Positions 34,964-43,242 of a stretch of DNA of 44,511 nucleotides are shown here, piece after piece; the first letter of the stretch is position 1; every line of letters starts with the position of its first letter. A model generated the notes under the pieces. The model ran no database searches, was not told the DNA's origin, and was given only the letters and a program-made list of their open reading frames with translations. The stretch covers positions 1-44,511 of the forward strand of contig JAEWIG010000054.1 of assembly GCA_023387295.1 (NCBI GenBank), in the 5' to 3' direction. Source of the stretch: Bacillota bacterium. GTDB lineage: Bacteria > Bacillota > Bacilli > Bacillales > Cytobacillaceae. The position numbers and the translations under genes are program-made.

Positions 34964-36730
34964 TTATAACTCTACATCTGTTATGCTCATCTCATACACT
35001 TCATACTCTTCCTCTTCATTAAGCTTCAATCTTTTAGATAAATACTTCTCGATATCAAATGCATTTCGTTCATCTGCATCCTTAAGATATTGATACCTTG
35101 GGTGCTTTGTAATATCGTATTTGTCGGATAAAAAAGGCCTTACCCCTCGAAGCTGTAGAATGCATTTTCCACCATCCAATACCGCCAGTTCATCCACACT
35201 CATGAGTTCTTTCCCTAACTTCTGAAAGTTCTGTCCATGAGACTCTTGCGTTCCTTTCGTAATACTGGTGTTATACATATCAATAGTCTCTTTCCCAAGT
35301 GCAGCACTTAATTCTTTTAATGTCGTTGGCTCCGAACCACCAAGAAAAATACGACTATCCATATTTCCAATAATCGTATCACAGTGATCCTTATAAAGTG
35401 CCTTTAACTGACTCTGTGCTTGTAGTAGCAAACAACAAGAAATCTCACGACTTCGAATCGTTGCCACCAATTTCTCAAGCTTTGGTATCTGACCAATGTT
35501 TGCTGCCTCATCAATCAAACACCTTACATGTACCGGTAATCTACCACCATACACATCATCTGCCTTCTCACACAAAAGGTTAAATAACTGCGTATAACAC
35601 ATGGATACCAAAAAGTTAAAGGTATCATCTGTATCGGAGATAATAATAAACAATGCTGTCTTTTGATCTCCTAACGTATCTAGTTCTAACTCATCATAAG
35701 CTGTCACCTCCCGTAATTCCTCTATATCAAATGGAGCAAGTCTAGCCCCACAGGATATCAAAATCGACTTTGCAGTTTTCCCCGCTGCTAACTTGTATTT
35801 CTTATACTGCCTTACTGCAAAATGATTTGGATTCTTAAATTCTAGTTCCTCAAACATATAATCCACTGGATTCTTAAATTCCTCATCATCCTCCCTCACT
35901 TCCATGGCATTGATAAATTCAAGAAGTGTAGTAAAATTCTGTTCCTCCTCCGGTGCTTCATAATGGATATATCCAATCAAAGCCGTATATAGTAGTGTTT
36001 CTGCTTTGGTCCAAAATTCGTCTCCTGCCTTCCCATCCCCCTTGGTATTTGCTATCAAGGTCGTAACCATTTTTAGAATATCCTTTTCCGAATGAATATA
36101 GGCAAACGGATTATACTTCATAGATTTCTTGAAGTTAATAGTATTGAAAATCTTGATTTTATATCCTTCCCTTAAAAGCATATTCCCACATTCCACGGCC
36201 ACCGTTCCTTTGGGGTCTGTGACTACATAAGAACTATGACACTGCATCAAATTTGGTTTCAGCCAAAACCTTGTCTTACCTGATCCAGAGCCACCAACCA
36301 CTAATACATTCTTATTTCTAGCATACTTGGGTTGCTTGGGTCTGCTGGCCATGGTAAGACTTTCTGTCTTCGTTAGAATCACATTATTATCTGGCGTCTC
36401 ATCCAAAAAAGGCTTAATATCTACTGCATTTCCCCATCGTGCAGATCCGTATTCAGTATCTTTACGATACTTTTTTCTGTTCTTCCCCCGAATCCATACT
36501 ACCAATCGTAACAAAACTCCACACATAATTCCAAAGAGTAAATCCTCACTTACAAAGCTAGGAAATGGATTGTCAAATGCCCTACTAACCCCTTCTCCCA
36601 AATGAAATATCTTTGTTATAAAGTCCACTCCTTCTGCTAATCGATACGCCTGCATCAGTTTCGTTGCATAAAGTCCAAGGATTAGGTATGGAAGATTCTG
36701 AATACATTTCTTTTTCATTCTGTCATTCAT
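34964..36730 (-). CDS. VirD4-like type IV coupling protein (CD1115 type)
   Basis: 588 residues. Two N-terminal hydrophobic segments (about 12-30 and 62-81) anchor it in the membrane. The TraG/VirD4 ATPase follows, with EYGSARWGNAVDIKPFL, Walker A GGSGSGKTR (146-154), YVVTDPKGTVAVE and Walker B CLIDEAANIGQIP, then ILLQAQSQL-type and IFLGGSEPTTLKEL blocks. It brings the relaxase-DNA complex to the secretion channel. Its ATG overlaps the PcfB stop codon (TAATG), so the two are coupled. Complete, with no missing motif. Confidence 0.95.
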   Translation of the reverse strand: MNDRMKKKCIQNLPYLILGLYATKLMQAYRLAEGVDFITKIFHLGEGVSRAFDNPFPSFVSEDLLFGIMCGVLLRLVVWIRGKNRKKYRKDTEYGSARWGNAVDIKPFLDETPDNNVILTKTESLTMASRPKQPKYARNKNVLVVGGSGSGKTRFWLKPNLMQCHSSYVVTDPKGTVAVECGNMLLREGYKIKIFNTINFKKSMKYNPFAYIHSEKDILKMVTTLIANTKGDGKAGDEFWTKAETLLYTALIGYIHYEAPEEEQNFTTLLEFINAMEVREDDEEFKNPVDYMFEELEFKNPNHFAVRQYKKYKLAAGKTAKSILISCGARLAPFDIEELREVTAYDELELDTLGDQKTALFIIISDTDDTFNFLVSMCYTQLFNLLCEKADDVYGGRLPVHVRCLIDEAANIGQIPKLEKLVATIRSREISCCLLLQAQSQLKALYKDHCDTIIGNMDSRIFLGGSEPTTLKELSAALGKETIDMYNTSITKGTQESHGQNFQKLGKELMSVDELAVLDGGKCILQLRGVRPFLSDKYDITKHPRYQYLKDADERNAFDIEKYLSKRLKLNEEEEYEVYEMSITDVEL

Positions 36731-37209
36731 TAACGTTCCAACTCCTTTTTTCTGGTTCGATTGGCTACCGTATTTTTCACAATTTCTTTAAAATACTCTA
36801 ACTTCTTAAGTACCGACTCTTTATTCTCTTTCTTTAAATTCTTTGCTGTAAACTCTTTAAATGCCGCTGTCAGTGCATCCGCATCCCTTGCCTTAAAAAA
36901 TACCAAATACTTTGGTGGAGTTATACTTTTATCCTTCTTTACTGCAAAATCCACTCCATATTTTCTTGCTACCTTTTCAAATGACTTGATATTTTTCTTT
37001 GTTACTTCAATATTAGCAACGCCTTGATTCTGTCCTAATAATTGCTTAACCGTTTGCTTCCCATGTAAAATCTGTGGTAGATCTTTTGTTTCTTGTCGCT
37101 TTTTCATTTCAGCTAAAGCTTTAAGAATGGCATCCTTTAGAACTCTCGTTGTTAATTTGGTTGAATTGATGGCTAGCATAACAGTTCGGTCCTCGACTTC
37201 TTCTTGCAT
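36730..37209 (-). CDS. pcfB: PcfB family protein
   Basis: 159 residues of the PcfB (DUF3801) family: AINSTKLTTRVLKDAILKAL, then KQTVKQLLGQNQGVANIEV and DFAVKKDKSITPPKYLVFFKARD, with a Lys-rich C-terminus. PcfB precedes the VirD4 gene in enterococcal and clostridial elements and is thought to help the relaxosome dock. ATG at 37209 after AAAGGAGG. It is the first gene of the conjugation operon, directly downstream of a terminator. Confidence 0.92.
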   Translation of the reverse strand: MQEEVEDRTVMLAINSTKLTTRVLKDAILKALAEMKKRQETKDLPQILHGKQTVKQLLGQNQGVANIEVTKKNIKSFEKVARKYGVDFAVKKDKSITPPKYLVFFKARDADALTAAFKEFTAKNLKKENKESVLKKLEYFKEIVKNTVANRTRKKELER

Positions 37210-37246
37210 GTAAAAACCTCCTTTCGTAGTTGATGTTTGGGTAAAG

Positions 37247-37284
37247 AAAAACCGCTATCCCATTTTGAGGATAACGGCTTTTTT
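37247..37284 (-). terminator. Intrinsic terminator before the conjugation operon
   Basis: A 9-bp stem (37252-37260 with 37269-37277, complete with one G-U in minus-strand RNA) and an 8-base loop are followed by U5 on the minus strand; T6 on the plus strand makes it partly bidirectional. It separates the accessory genes to the right from pcfB. The rest of the gap, 37285-37437, is AT-rich and holds no clear element; a pcfB promoter must lie very close to or read through this site. Confidence 0.75.
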
Positions 37285-37437
37285 AATTTTTTTATTTTAA
37301 TTTATTACTTGCACAAAATAAAATTAATATAATGTGCTCAATGATTATTTTGGTGATTCGATGGATTTGCTTATATAACGCAACGGCAACTGGAAGTTGA
37401 GCTCTAAAGATAAAGCTCCTATACAAACTGTAATATT

Positions 37438-38160
37438 CTAATCTTTGAACCTTCCTTCTATAAGACTAATTGCTTCCTTAACAAACTCTTTTAATGCTGA
37501 TAACTTATCATCATTATATCCATAGTATTCATCAACATTATACGGCGACTTTAAACTATACATAGCCTTTATCTTATATTTTTCCATATTTTCTTCTAAC
37601 CATTTTTTGTTTGCCTCACGATTATAGATTGAAGATGTTTCATCATTAAGATTTTGCAAGTACAATGACGGGTAATCTTTATTTAGATCCCAACTCCCCT
37701 TACCTTTAATTTCTTTACTTCCATTGAAATAATGCGGCACTGGCATGAAATTAGAAAAAGAATACATTAAATCAAAGTATTTATCAAATAAGTTTCGTAA
37801 ATCTTCATATCCTTTAAAAATATCATCTAAATATAAATATATTAATTCATTTAAATCATTTCTGTACTTCCCATTTCTAAGCGGTTGATAACAGTTGTCT
37901 TTACGTGCAAGTATTAGCAACTTTGCCACACAAAAGTCTCTAAATGGTATAAAAGCATTAAAAATTGTATCTGCACTAACTGGAATTGGAACGTTATAAC
38001 ATAGTCGATATGCTTCTTTTACTAAATCAGATGAATCTATTTGCTTACAAGGAAGAATTCTATATAGTAAGGCAGCCTCAATTCCACTTTTTCCTTTCAA
38101 TCCTGGATTAATGATTGGTATAAGATTCTTTAATTTATTTTCTATTGCACAATTGTTCAT
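37438..38160 (-). CDS. Unrecognised 240-residue protein
   Basis: ATG at 38160, eight bases after AGGAG (a GTG three codons upstream overlaps the ribosome site). 240 residues, soluble, lysine- and tyrosine-rich, with no signal peptide or membrane segment. Distinct parts are an N-terminal IINPGLKGKSGIEAALLYRI block, a central FIPFRDFCVAKLLILARKDN helix, and a tail NLNDETSSIYNREANKKWLEE that could carry charged active-site residues. I recognise no family. It lies alone between a terminator on its 3' side and a short decayed sequence on its 5' side, like recently acquired cargo. Confidence 0.7.
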   Translation of the reverse strand: MNNCAIENKLKNLIPIINPGLKGKSGIEAALLYRILPCKQIDSSDLVKEAYRLCYNVPIPVSADTIFNAFIPFRDFCVAKLLILARKDNCYQPLRNGKYRNDLNELIYLYLDDIFKGYEDLRNLFDKYFDLMYSFSNFMPVPHYFNGSKEIKGKGSWDLNKDYPSLYLQNLNDETSSIYNREANKKWLEENMEKYKIKAMYSLKSPYNVDEYYGYNDDKLSALKEFVKEAISLIEGRFKD

Positions 38161-38231
38161 TAATTTCACTCCTAACGACTAAAATAAATCTCTACAAATT
38201 CAAATTCGTCTTTCTTATGTATATTAAACAC

Positions 38232-38343
38232 TCAATGCAACCTATTTTCTATTTTTGTACCAGTTAGTTTTTTTGGCCTGAAGTAATTATAAACTGTTTT
38301 ATCATCATTTTTAACATAGCTGTATAAAAATATACCTATCCAT
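38232..38343 (-). pseudogene. Possible frameshifted remnant
   Basis: An ATG at 38343 with a good GGAGG site opens MDRYIFIQ and stops after 10 codons. The next frame continues with a protein-like sequence (LYSYVKNDDKTVYNYFRPKK ... IENRLH) to TGA at 38232. A single frameshift would join them into about 37 residues. No family recognised. Confidence 0.25.
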
Positions 38344-38373
38344 CAGATATACCTCCACCCAAAAAGCTCCCAC

Positions 38374-38718
38374 TTACTCATCTAATCCCTGCCCTCTTAT
38401 CCGCAAAATGCCATCTAGAGTAGTTGCTGTTATCCGTAACCGCTCTGCAATGGCAATATCATTTTTCATCTCTTGATTTAAGTTGTCTCCGCACACTACC
38501 AAAACCCTAGATCTTCGCAATAATTCTCTTGCCATATCAAGACTGTCTTTATGCTCCTTCGGTACTCTATCGTTTAGAAACAATGGCAATATTAGAACAG
38601 GACAAATCGGTATAAATCCTGCATCATAAATATCCCTACAATATTCTGCCGCTTTTTCTGTATTCTCAAATTCATTGTCACCCCACGGTGCTGTAATATA
38701 TGCTAATGATCGCTTCAT
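38374..38718 (-). CDS. DUF7768, nucleoside deoxyribosyltransferase-like protein
   Basis: 114 residues. The start AYITAPWGDNEFENTEKAAEYC, FIPICPVLILPLF and SRVLVVCGDNLNQEMKNDI follow the Rossmann-like pattern of nucleoside 2-deoxyribosyltransferase relatives (first-strand Tyr/Ala-Pro motif, later D-x-x-N/E). The DUF7768 members found on mobile elements have no proven activity. ATG at 38718 after TAGGAG, 12 bp past the preceding gene, so co-transcribed with the DpnD/PcfM-DUF3846 gene. Confidence 0.75.
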   Translation of the reverse strand: MKRSLAYITAPWGDNEFENTEKAAEYCRDIYDAGFIPICPVLILPLFLNDRVPKEHKDSLDMARELLRRSRVLVVCGDNLNQEMKNDIAIAERLRITATTLDGILRIRGQGLDE

Positions 38719-38730
38719 TTCACTTTACTC

Positions 38731-39327
38731 CTATCTTTCATTTTTCAAAATTTTTGTTCCTACGATTTTCCCTTCTCCCACTTCCATCGGACATACAATG
38801 ATATTTCCACCCAATTCAAAGAATTCCTCTGGCTTTTCAAATATCGCTTTATACTTCTCCATCAATTCATCCGAAAGGCTTTCAATATCTTCCTCCCCAT
38901 CTCCACAAATGAGAAAGTTCCCTGCCATAATATCTTTGATTCCACCATCTACACCACGGATAGCTCGGTTAAATGGTAGCCCCTTTAACTTTCCTTCTTC
39001 ATCGCAAAGAATAACCACTGGATCATTATAATAATATGCCAGTTCAATATGCCCACCGATAACTTCTTGTAAATCTTCTAGATCACCACCAATGGTTATC
39101 TTTTTCGGCTCCTTTCCTGGTTCTACAAGTAATACCTGCAACTGATTTTCTTCTAGTCGCTCATCTTCTACATCAAACTTTGCTCCTGTGAAATCATCTG
39201 CTCCTAATATGTACTTCTCATCTTCCCATTGCTCCTGAACTAATCGTTTTGCTTCCTCCTTATTCTCTGCTTTGATAGTAACCATCTTTTCCAACGTTTC
39301 TGAGATCGTAACTTGAAACTCTTTCAT
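38731..39327 (-). CDS. DpnD/PcfM - DUF3846 fusion protein
   Basis: 198 residues. The first 55 match DpnD/PcfM (FQVTISETLEKMVTIKAENKEEAKRLV, given here as two joined blocks FQVTISETLEKMVTIK and AENKEEAKRLV). Residues 63-175 match DUF3846 (LQVLLVEPGKEPKKI, DLQEVIGGHIELAYYYND, then VVILCDEEGKLKGLPFNRA and MAGNFLICGDG). The two domains are usually separate small genes on conjugative elements. Both functions are unknown; DUF3846 is common in phage and ICE accessory regions. ATG at 39327 after AGGAGG. Confidence 0.8.
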   Translation of the reverse strand: MKEFQVTISETLEKMVTIKAENKEEAKRLVQEQWEDEKYILGADDFTGAKFDVEDERLEENQLQVLLVEPGKEPKKITIGGDLEDLQEVIGGHIELAYYYNDPVVILCDEEGKLKGLPFNRAIRGVDGGIKDIMAGNFLICGDGEEDIESLSDELMEKYKAIFEKPEEFFELGGNIIVCPMEVGEGKIVGTKILKNER

Positions 39328-39415
39328 TACCTCATATCCTCCTTTACTTAAAACCGAACATTTTTACTCCGATTAACTATTTTCTCTAACCTAAACCATC
39401 CCTATGGTGATATGT

Positions 39416-40237
39416 CTAAATTCCATATCTGTCATGGTTCACTAGCATCGTATAATGATTTCCAATCGATGATGGAGCATTAAATAATGCCGCCATAATG
39501 TAAGCCTTTGTATTCCATACTCTCGTTTTATTTTCTTTGATCCCTTCTAACACCTTTTCAATATGTGAAGAATCCAATTGTTTAAAACGCTCCTGTACAA
39601 ATGCAACTGGATACTCTAAGTCTCGACCAATCTTTATAATGCTACCTTTACTCACTGCAACTTCCATCATGATTTCAACAAATTCATCTACCTGACTTTT
39701 GTTATAAATGGATACAATATGTTCATAATCAATCTGCTGTTTCATTTGCTCTCTCAGTGTGTGTATTTCCTTCCTTCCGTCTTCTTTATTATCCGAAGGA
39801 AGGAAGGAATGATTATTTAATTCATAAATATTTAATTGATTTGTATTTTGTATATTAGTATTTAATTGTGCGGTATTTTCCATATCCGAACTATCCATAT
39901 ACGGGTTTTCCGTATGTGGTAAAACCGTATCTGGTTGAACCATTCTTGGCTTTTCATAAATAACATACTCCGTATCGCTTATACGTCCATCACTACCCCG
40001 AATTCGATTCCGAATAATATAGCCACAATTCTCTAATTCCTTAAGCCCGCTGCCAATGCTATCGACTCCCTCTTTACAAATCGATGCCAATCCCCTTGTG
40101 GTGTAATTCCAATCATTCGGAAGAGACAACATCATCGATAACAAGCCTTTGGACTTCAATGATAAGTTCGTATCCTTTAAATGATAATTACTCATTACCG
40201 TATAATCTTTTGTCCTCTCAACTCGGTATACAGCCAA
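39416..40237 (-). CDS. Replication-initiator-like winged-helix protein (RepA/DUF6017 type)
   Basis: 273 residues. The N-terminal winged helix (about 5-100) reads TKDYTVMSNYHLKDTNLSLK, LLSMMLSLPNDWNYTTRGLA and GLKELENCGYIIRNRIRG, the standard opening of RepA-like and DnaD-type initiators of Gram-positive elements. A polar linker with Asn repeats (about 115-150) leads to a C-terminal helical domain including KIGRDLEYPVAFVQERF, like DUF6017. It may start replication of the excised circle. ATG at 40237 after GGGAGG; it lies just downstream of the parAB terminator. Confidence 0.8.
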   Translation of the reverse strand: MAVYRVERTKDYTVMSNYHLKDTNLSLKSKGLLSMMLSLPNDWNYTTRGLASICKEGVDSIGSGLKELENCGYIIRNRIRGSDGRISDTEYVIYEKPRMVQPDTVLPHTENPYMDSSDMENTAQLNTNIQNTNQLNIYELNNHSFLPSDNKEDGRKEIHTLREQMKQQIDYEHIVSIYNKSQVDEFVEIMMEVAVSKGSIIKIGRDLEYPVAFVQERFKQLDSSHIEKVLEGIKENKTRVWNTKAYIMAALFNAPSSIGNHYTMLVNHDRYGI

Positions 40238-40269
40238 CCATTGCCACCTCCCTATCTTGATTTTGACAC

Positions 40270-40315
40270 AAAAATAGCACAGCTACTTGACTCTATGAGT
40301 TTTGACCGTGCTATT
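40270..40315 (-). terminator. Terminator after parB
   Basis: AATAGCAC (40315-40308 on the minus strand) pairs with GTGCTATT (40280-40273) over a 27-base loop that holds a small inner stem (ACTC/GAGT), and U-rich sequence follows. It starts inside the parB stop codon region. The long loop lowers certainty. Confidence 0.5.
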
Positions 40316-41243
40316 AACGTTCGATATTTTGTTGTCGTTTCTTTTGCCATTGATCCAGTAATTTGATAATGGTTTCCTCCATCTTCTGTGGTGTATAATT
40401 CCCAGGAAAATACTTTCGTAAAGTATCGTTACTTATCGTAACTTTGATTTGTTCACTTTTCTTTTCCTCTGACATAATCGCTCGCACCACATCGATGGAG
40501 AGAGTACCTTCTTGACTAAACTTCTTAAGTCGTTGTGCCTGAGAGAGTGATGGCGTTGCTTGCTCACTGTCCATGGCATCTAGAAGTTGTTCTTGTTCGT
40601 CTTTTTTTAAGAAGGATAGTTCGTAAGCTGGATTGAAGGCTATCTTCTTGGTGTCTACCATATCAAGGAGGTCATGGATGAGTTCGGTTAGTCTTATGAA
40701 ACGTTGTACTTGATTCCTGCTTGAACCAGATTGTTCCGCAACTATCTCATCTGCACGTAACAACTTCGTCCCAACTTGGGACGAAGTCAAATCATTTCTA
40801 ATCCCTTGATGTTTTAATGCATCAACCTTCATTTTAAAAGCAAATGCCCTCTCACTAGGCAACAAATTCTCTCTCTGCAAATTCGAATCCACCATAATTA
40901 TGGTAGCTGCGTCATCATCCAAATCCCGTACAATCACAGGCATTGTCTCTAACCCTGCTAATTCACTTGCCCGATGTCTACGATGACCTGCAATTAATTC
41001 ATATCCTCCTTCTTCTCTTGGCCTTGCGATTGCAGGGACCAACACGCCATACTGCTTAACACTTTCTGCTGTATCAAGCATAGATTCATCATCAATCACT
41101 TTAAATGGATGTTCCCTAAACGGAAATAACTCTGTCAAAGATATCTCCATCACCTTTTCTCGTGTAGCATCGATTCTATTTTCCTCGGTTGTAAATAAGT
41201 CATCTACAGTATTCAACTTTATGTTTTTGACAGAGCTTTTCAC
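40314..41243 (-). CDS. parB: ParB-type partition protein
   Basis: 309 residues from a GTG at 41243, nine bases after AAGGAGG, with the start lying 44 bases inside parA. The ParB/Spo0J N-terminal domain is clear (FPFREHPFKVIDDESML, VLVPAIARPREEGGYELIAG, GHRRHRASELAG at 86-97), including the CTP-binding GHRR box. A helix-turn-helix (RADEIVAEQSGSSRNQVQRF) follows, then a C-terminal dimerisation region. With ParA it segregates or stabilises the circular form of the element. Its coding region carries a 25-bp perfect palindrome (40763-40787) that may be its own binding site. Confidence 0.93.
   Translation of the reverse strand: MKSSVKNIKLNTVDDLFTTEENRIDATREKVMEISLTELFPFREHPFKVIDDESMLDTAESVKQYGVLVPAIARPREEGGYELIAGHRRHRASELAGLETMPVIVRDLDDDAATIIMVDSNLQRENLLPSERAFAFKMKVDALKHQGIRNDLTSSQVGTKLLRADEIVAEQSGSSRNQVQRFIRLTELIHDLLDMVDTKKIAFNPAYELSFLKKDEQEQLLDAMDSEQATPSLSQAQRLKKFSQEGTLSIDVVRAIMSEEKKSEQIKVTISNDTLRKYFPGNYTPQKMEETIIKLLDQWQKKRQQNIER
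40763..40787. repeat. 25-bp perfect palindrome inside parB
   Basis: ACTTCGTCCCAA - c - TTGGGACGAAGT: 12-bp arms around one central base, within the coding sequence for SSQVGTKL. A one-base centre is poor for an RNA hairpin loop but ideal for a dimeric protein. Candidate parS-like or autoregulatory site. Confidence 0.8.
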
Positions 41244-42021
41244 CTTGTAACACCTCCTTCGTTAGATTTCTATATGCATCTGCCACCTTTCCTTTAGGAT
41301 CATGAGCAAAGATACTTTTCCCAACTGCACTAATTTCAGCTGCTCTTACGGAATGTGGGATATCCGTTTGAAATAATTTAATTGTATTCCCATAAGTTTC
41401 TCTAAGAAGTGTACTAATATCCTTTGCAAAATTAGTCCTATTATCCATCATTGTAATTAGTATACCCTCAATCTTTAGATTCGGATTGATTTGCTTTCTT
41501 ACTTTACTGATTGTCTGTAGCAACTGTTCTAATCCTTTAGCGGACAAGTACTGTGCTTGTACCGGTATTAATATACTATCCGATGCAGCTAACGCATTTA
41601 CAGTTAACATTCCAAGAGATGGCATACAATCTAATAAAATATAATCATACTGACTTCGAACGGTATCAATGTACTGCTTTAAAATTGTTTCCCTACTCAT
41701 TGTATTTATTAGCGATATCTCTGTTCCAGATAGTTCAATGTTAGCCGGTAGTAAGTCAATCCCTTCTTCAAGAGATAAAACACCTTCTCTTCTACCTACT
41801 GACATATCAACTATTATCTTACCCATAATTGAAGAAAGCGTTGTTTGTAATGTATCTGGCTGTACAAATCCTAAACTAATCGATAAACTACCTTGTGGAT
41901 CTGTGTCAACTAATAAAACTTTCTTCCCTTCCTTAGCTAGTCCAATACCAAGATTGGCACAAGTGGTTGTTTTGCCTACACCACCTTTTTGATTGGCAAT
42001 GGCGATTACTTTTGCATTCAA
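41200..42021 (-). CDS. parA: ParA-type partition ATPase
   Basis: 273 residues from a TTG at 42021, four bases after GAGGAGGGAG; the longer frame back to 42189 would run through a terminator and lacks a ribosome site. Deviant Walker A KGGVGKTTT at 12-20, Walker A' DTDPQGSLS, Walker B YILLDCMPSLGML, and the PVQAQYLSAKGLEQLL block define the ParA/Soj family. It works with ParB to position or stabilise the element. It overlaps parB by 44 bases. A strong terminator lies just upstream of its ribosome site, so its expression may be attenuated. Confidence 0.95.
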   Translation of the reverse strand: MNAKVIAIANQKGGVGKTTTCANLGIGLAKEGKKVLLVDTDPQGSLSISLGFVQPDTLQTTLSSIMGKIIVDMSVGRREGVLSLEEGIDLLPANIELSGTEISLINTMSRETILKQYIDTVRSQYDYILLDCMPSLGMLTVNALAASDSILIPVQAQYLSAKGLEQLLQTISKVRKQINPNLKIEGILITMMDNRTNFAKDISTLLRETYGNTIKLFQTDIPHSVRAAEISAVGKSIFAHDPKGKVADAYRNLTKEVLQGEKLCQKHKVEYCR

Positions 42022-42042
42022 TTTACTCCCTCCTCTTTTCAT

Positions 42043-42072
42043 AAAAAAAGAAGCTAACCAATGGCTAACTTC
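42043..42072 (-). terminator. Strong intrinsic terminator just upstream of parA
   Basis: In minus-strand RNA GAAGUUAGCC (42072-42063) pairs with GGUUAGCUUC (42059-42050), 10 bp with two G-U pairs and a 3-base loop, followed by U7 (42049-42043). It ends the XRE-TPR transcript but lies only 21 bases before the parA start and 8 bases before its ribosome site, so it may act as an attenuator of parAB. Confidence 0.85.
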
Positions 42073-42109
42073 AATCTTTTGCTCTAACAAATTATTACTA
42101 CTTATAGTA

Positions 42110-43237
42110 TTACATCTGTTTTTCATTTTCCAAAAAGTGTAACATAGCTTTTTTATTTTGCTTGGTGAACTCACGTAGATTTTCATCACTAGTTAACTCT
42201 ATAATTTTATTATAGTATTCTATTGTTAGTTCATATTCTTCATTACGGCTATGGGCATCAATTATTATCGAATACAACTCACATATCGTTTCTGTTGCAT
42301 CTTCATAAAACTTCATTAACTTTTTTGCTGTTTCGATTGCTTTATCATTTTCATTAACAGCTGCATACTGATATACTATTGCTTCCAATATATCTTGTAC
42401 ATCACCTTCTCGTTTTAAAAGTTCCTCAAACACTTTTATTGATTCATCAAAACAGTTTAATTCTCTTAATATAATTCCTCTAGAATACATAAAATCATTA
42501 CAATTTTTTTTCTTAATAGCAGTATTAATTAAACACAGTGCTTGATAAACTTCCTCTTCCGATATACTATTTTCAAGTACAGTACTTGCTTTCTTCTCTA
42601 AAATGTTTTCAGACTCATCACAGTCTAATGATTTTGTTAATTTATCCTGATCATATATTGTATTAATGAACCCATTTTCATATTTCTCAATATATTTTAC
42701 AACCTTTGGAACAATCTCCATTTTTGCATATTCTGAATCTGCATACCAAAGATTAGATTGTCCCATTCCTCTTCCTTGTCCCTCAACTGATGCTCTTGAG
42801 ATTACAAATGTTCTCTCAACTTCTGGTAATAAGTAAGTATCATCTGCTTTCGCTTTTACTCTGTAATAAAGATTTCTTCCTATTGTAGGAATTGCATCTA
42901 TCTCTTGTGCATAACGATAAACAGTAGCATTCTTATACCACCCTACAATAACATGGTTTTCTGAATCATCCGCTTTTGCACACCATACAACTAGAACATT
43001 ATCTACAACTTCAGCACTACCCCTAACTTTCTCAAACCTTTCAATATGGATTTGTCCATCTATATGTACAAATCCATAACAATTATGATTATAATCTTGA
43101 AAATTGTAGATTTCTCCTACATCTCTTCCATCATTATGCTCTTTTATCCAAGCCCCTCCATATTTACTAACGGTGTCATCATTATCAACACCGCAATAAT
43201 TAGTCATGTATGTAATATTACAAAATAAAATTTTCAT
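42110..43237 (-). CDS. Two-domain protein: unknown N-terminal domain plus TPR repeats
   Basis: 375 residues from the ATG at 43237, preceded by AAAGGA within the end of the XRE gene. The N-terminal 190 residues are a globular domain: KILFCNITYM, NHNCYGFVHIDGQIHIERFE, VVWCAKADDSENHVIVGWYK followed by NATVYR, then YYRVKAKADDTYLLP. I recall similar WYKNATVYR-type domains in uncharacterised HNH/restriction-associated proteins, but I cannot name the family. Residues about 220-370 are TPR-like helix pairs (SEEEVYQALCLINTAIKK, ECFDESIKVFEELLKRE-like, NDKAIETAKKLMKFYE). It is coupled to the upstream XRE regulator (5-base gap) and ends at a terminator. Could be a sensor partner of that regulator. Confidence 0.72.
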   Translation of the reverse strand: MKILFCNITYMTNYCGVDNDDTVSKYGGAWIKEHNDGRDVGEIYNFQDYNHNCYGFVHIDGQIHIERFEKVRGSAEVVDNVLVVWCAKADDSENHVIVGWYKNATVYRYAQEIDAIPTIGRNLYYRVKAKADDTYLLPEVERTFVISRASVEGQGRGMGQSNLWYADSEYAKMEIVPKVVKYIEKYENGFINTIYDQDKLTKSLDCDESENILEKKASTVLENSISEEEVYQALCLINTAIKKKNCNDFMYSRGIILRELNCFDESIKVFEELLKREGDVQDILEAIVYQYAAVNENDKAIETAKKLMKFYEDATETICELYSIIIDAHSRNEEYELTIEYYNKIIELTSDENLREFTKQNKKAMLHFLENEKQM

Positions 43238-43242
43238 AGTTC

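Noticed and set aside
41200..42189. Longer ParA frame starting at 42189
   Set aside because: The extra 56 codons cross a strong terminator and lack a ribosome site; TTG at 42021 has GAGGAGGGAG and starts right at the ParA family N-terminus.
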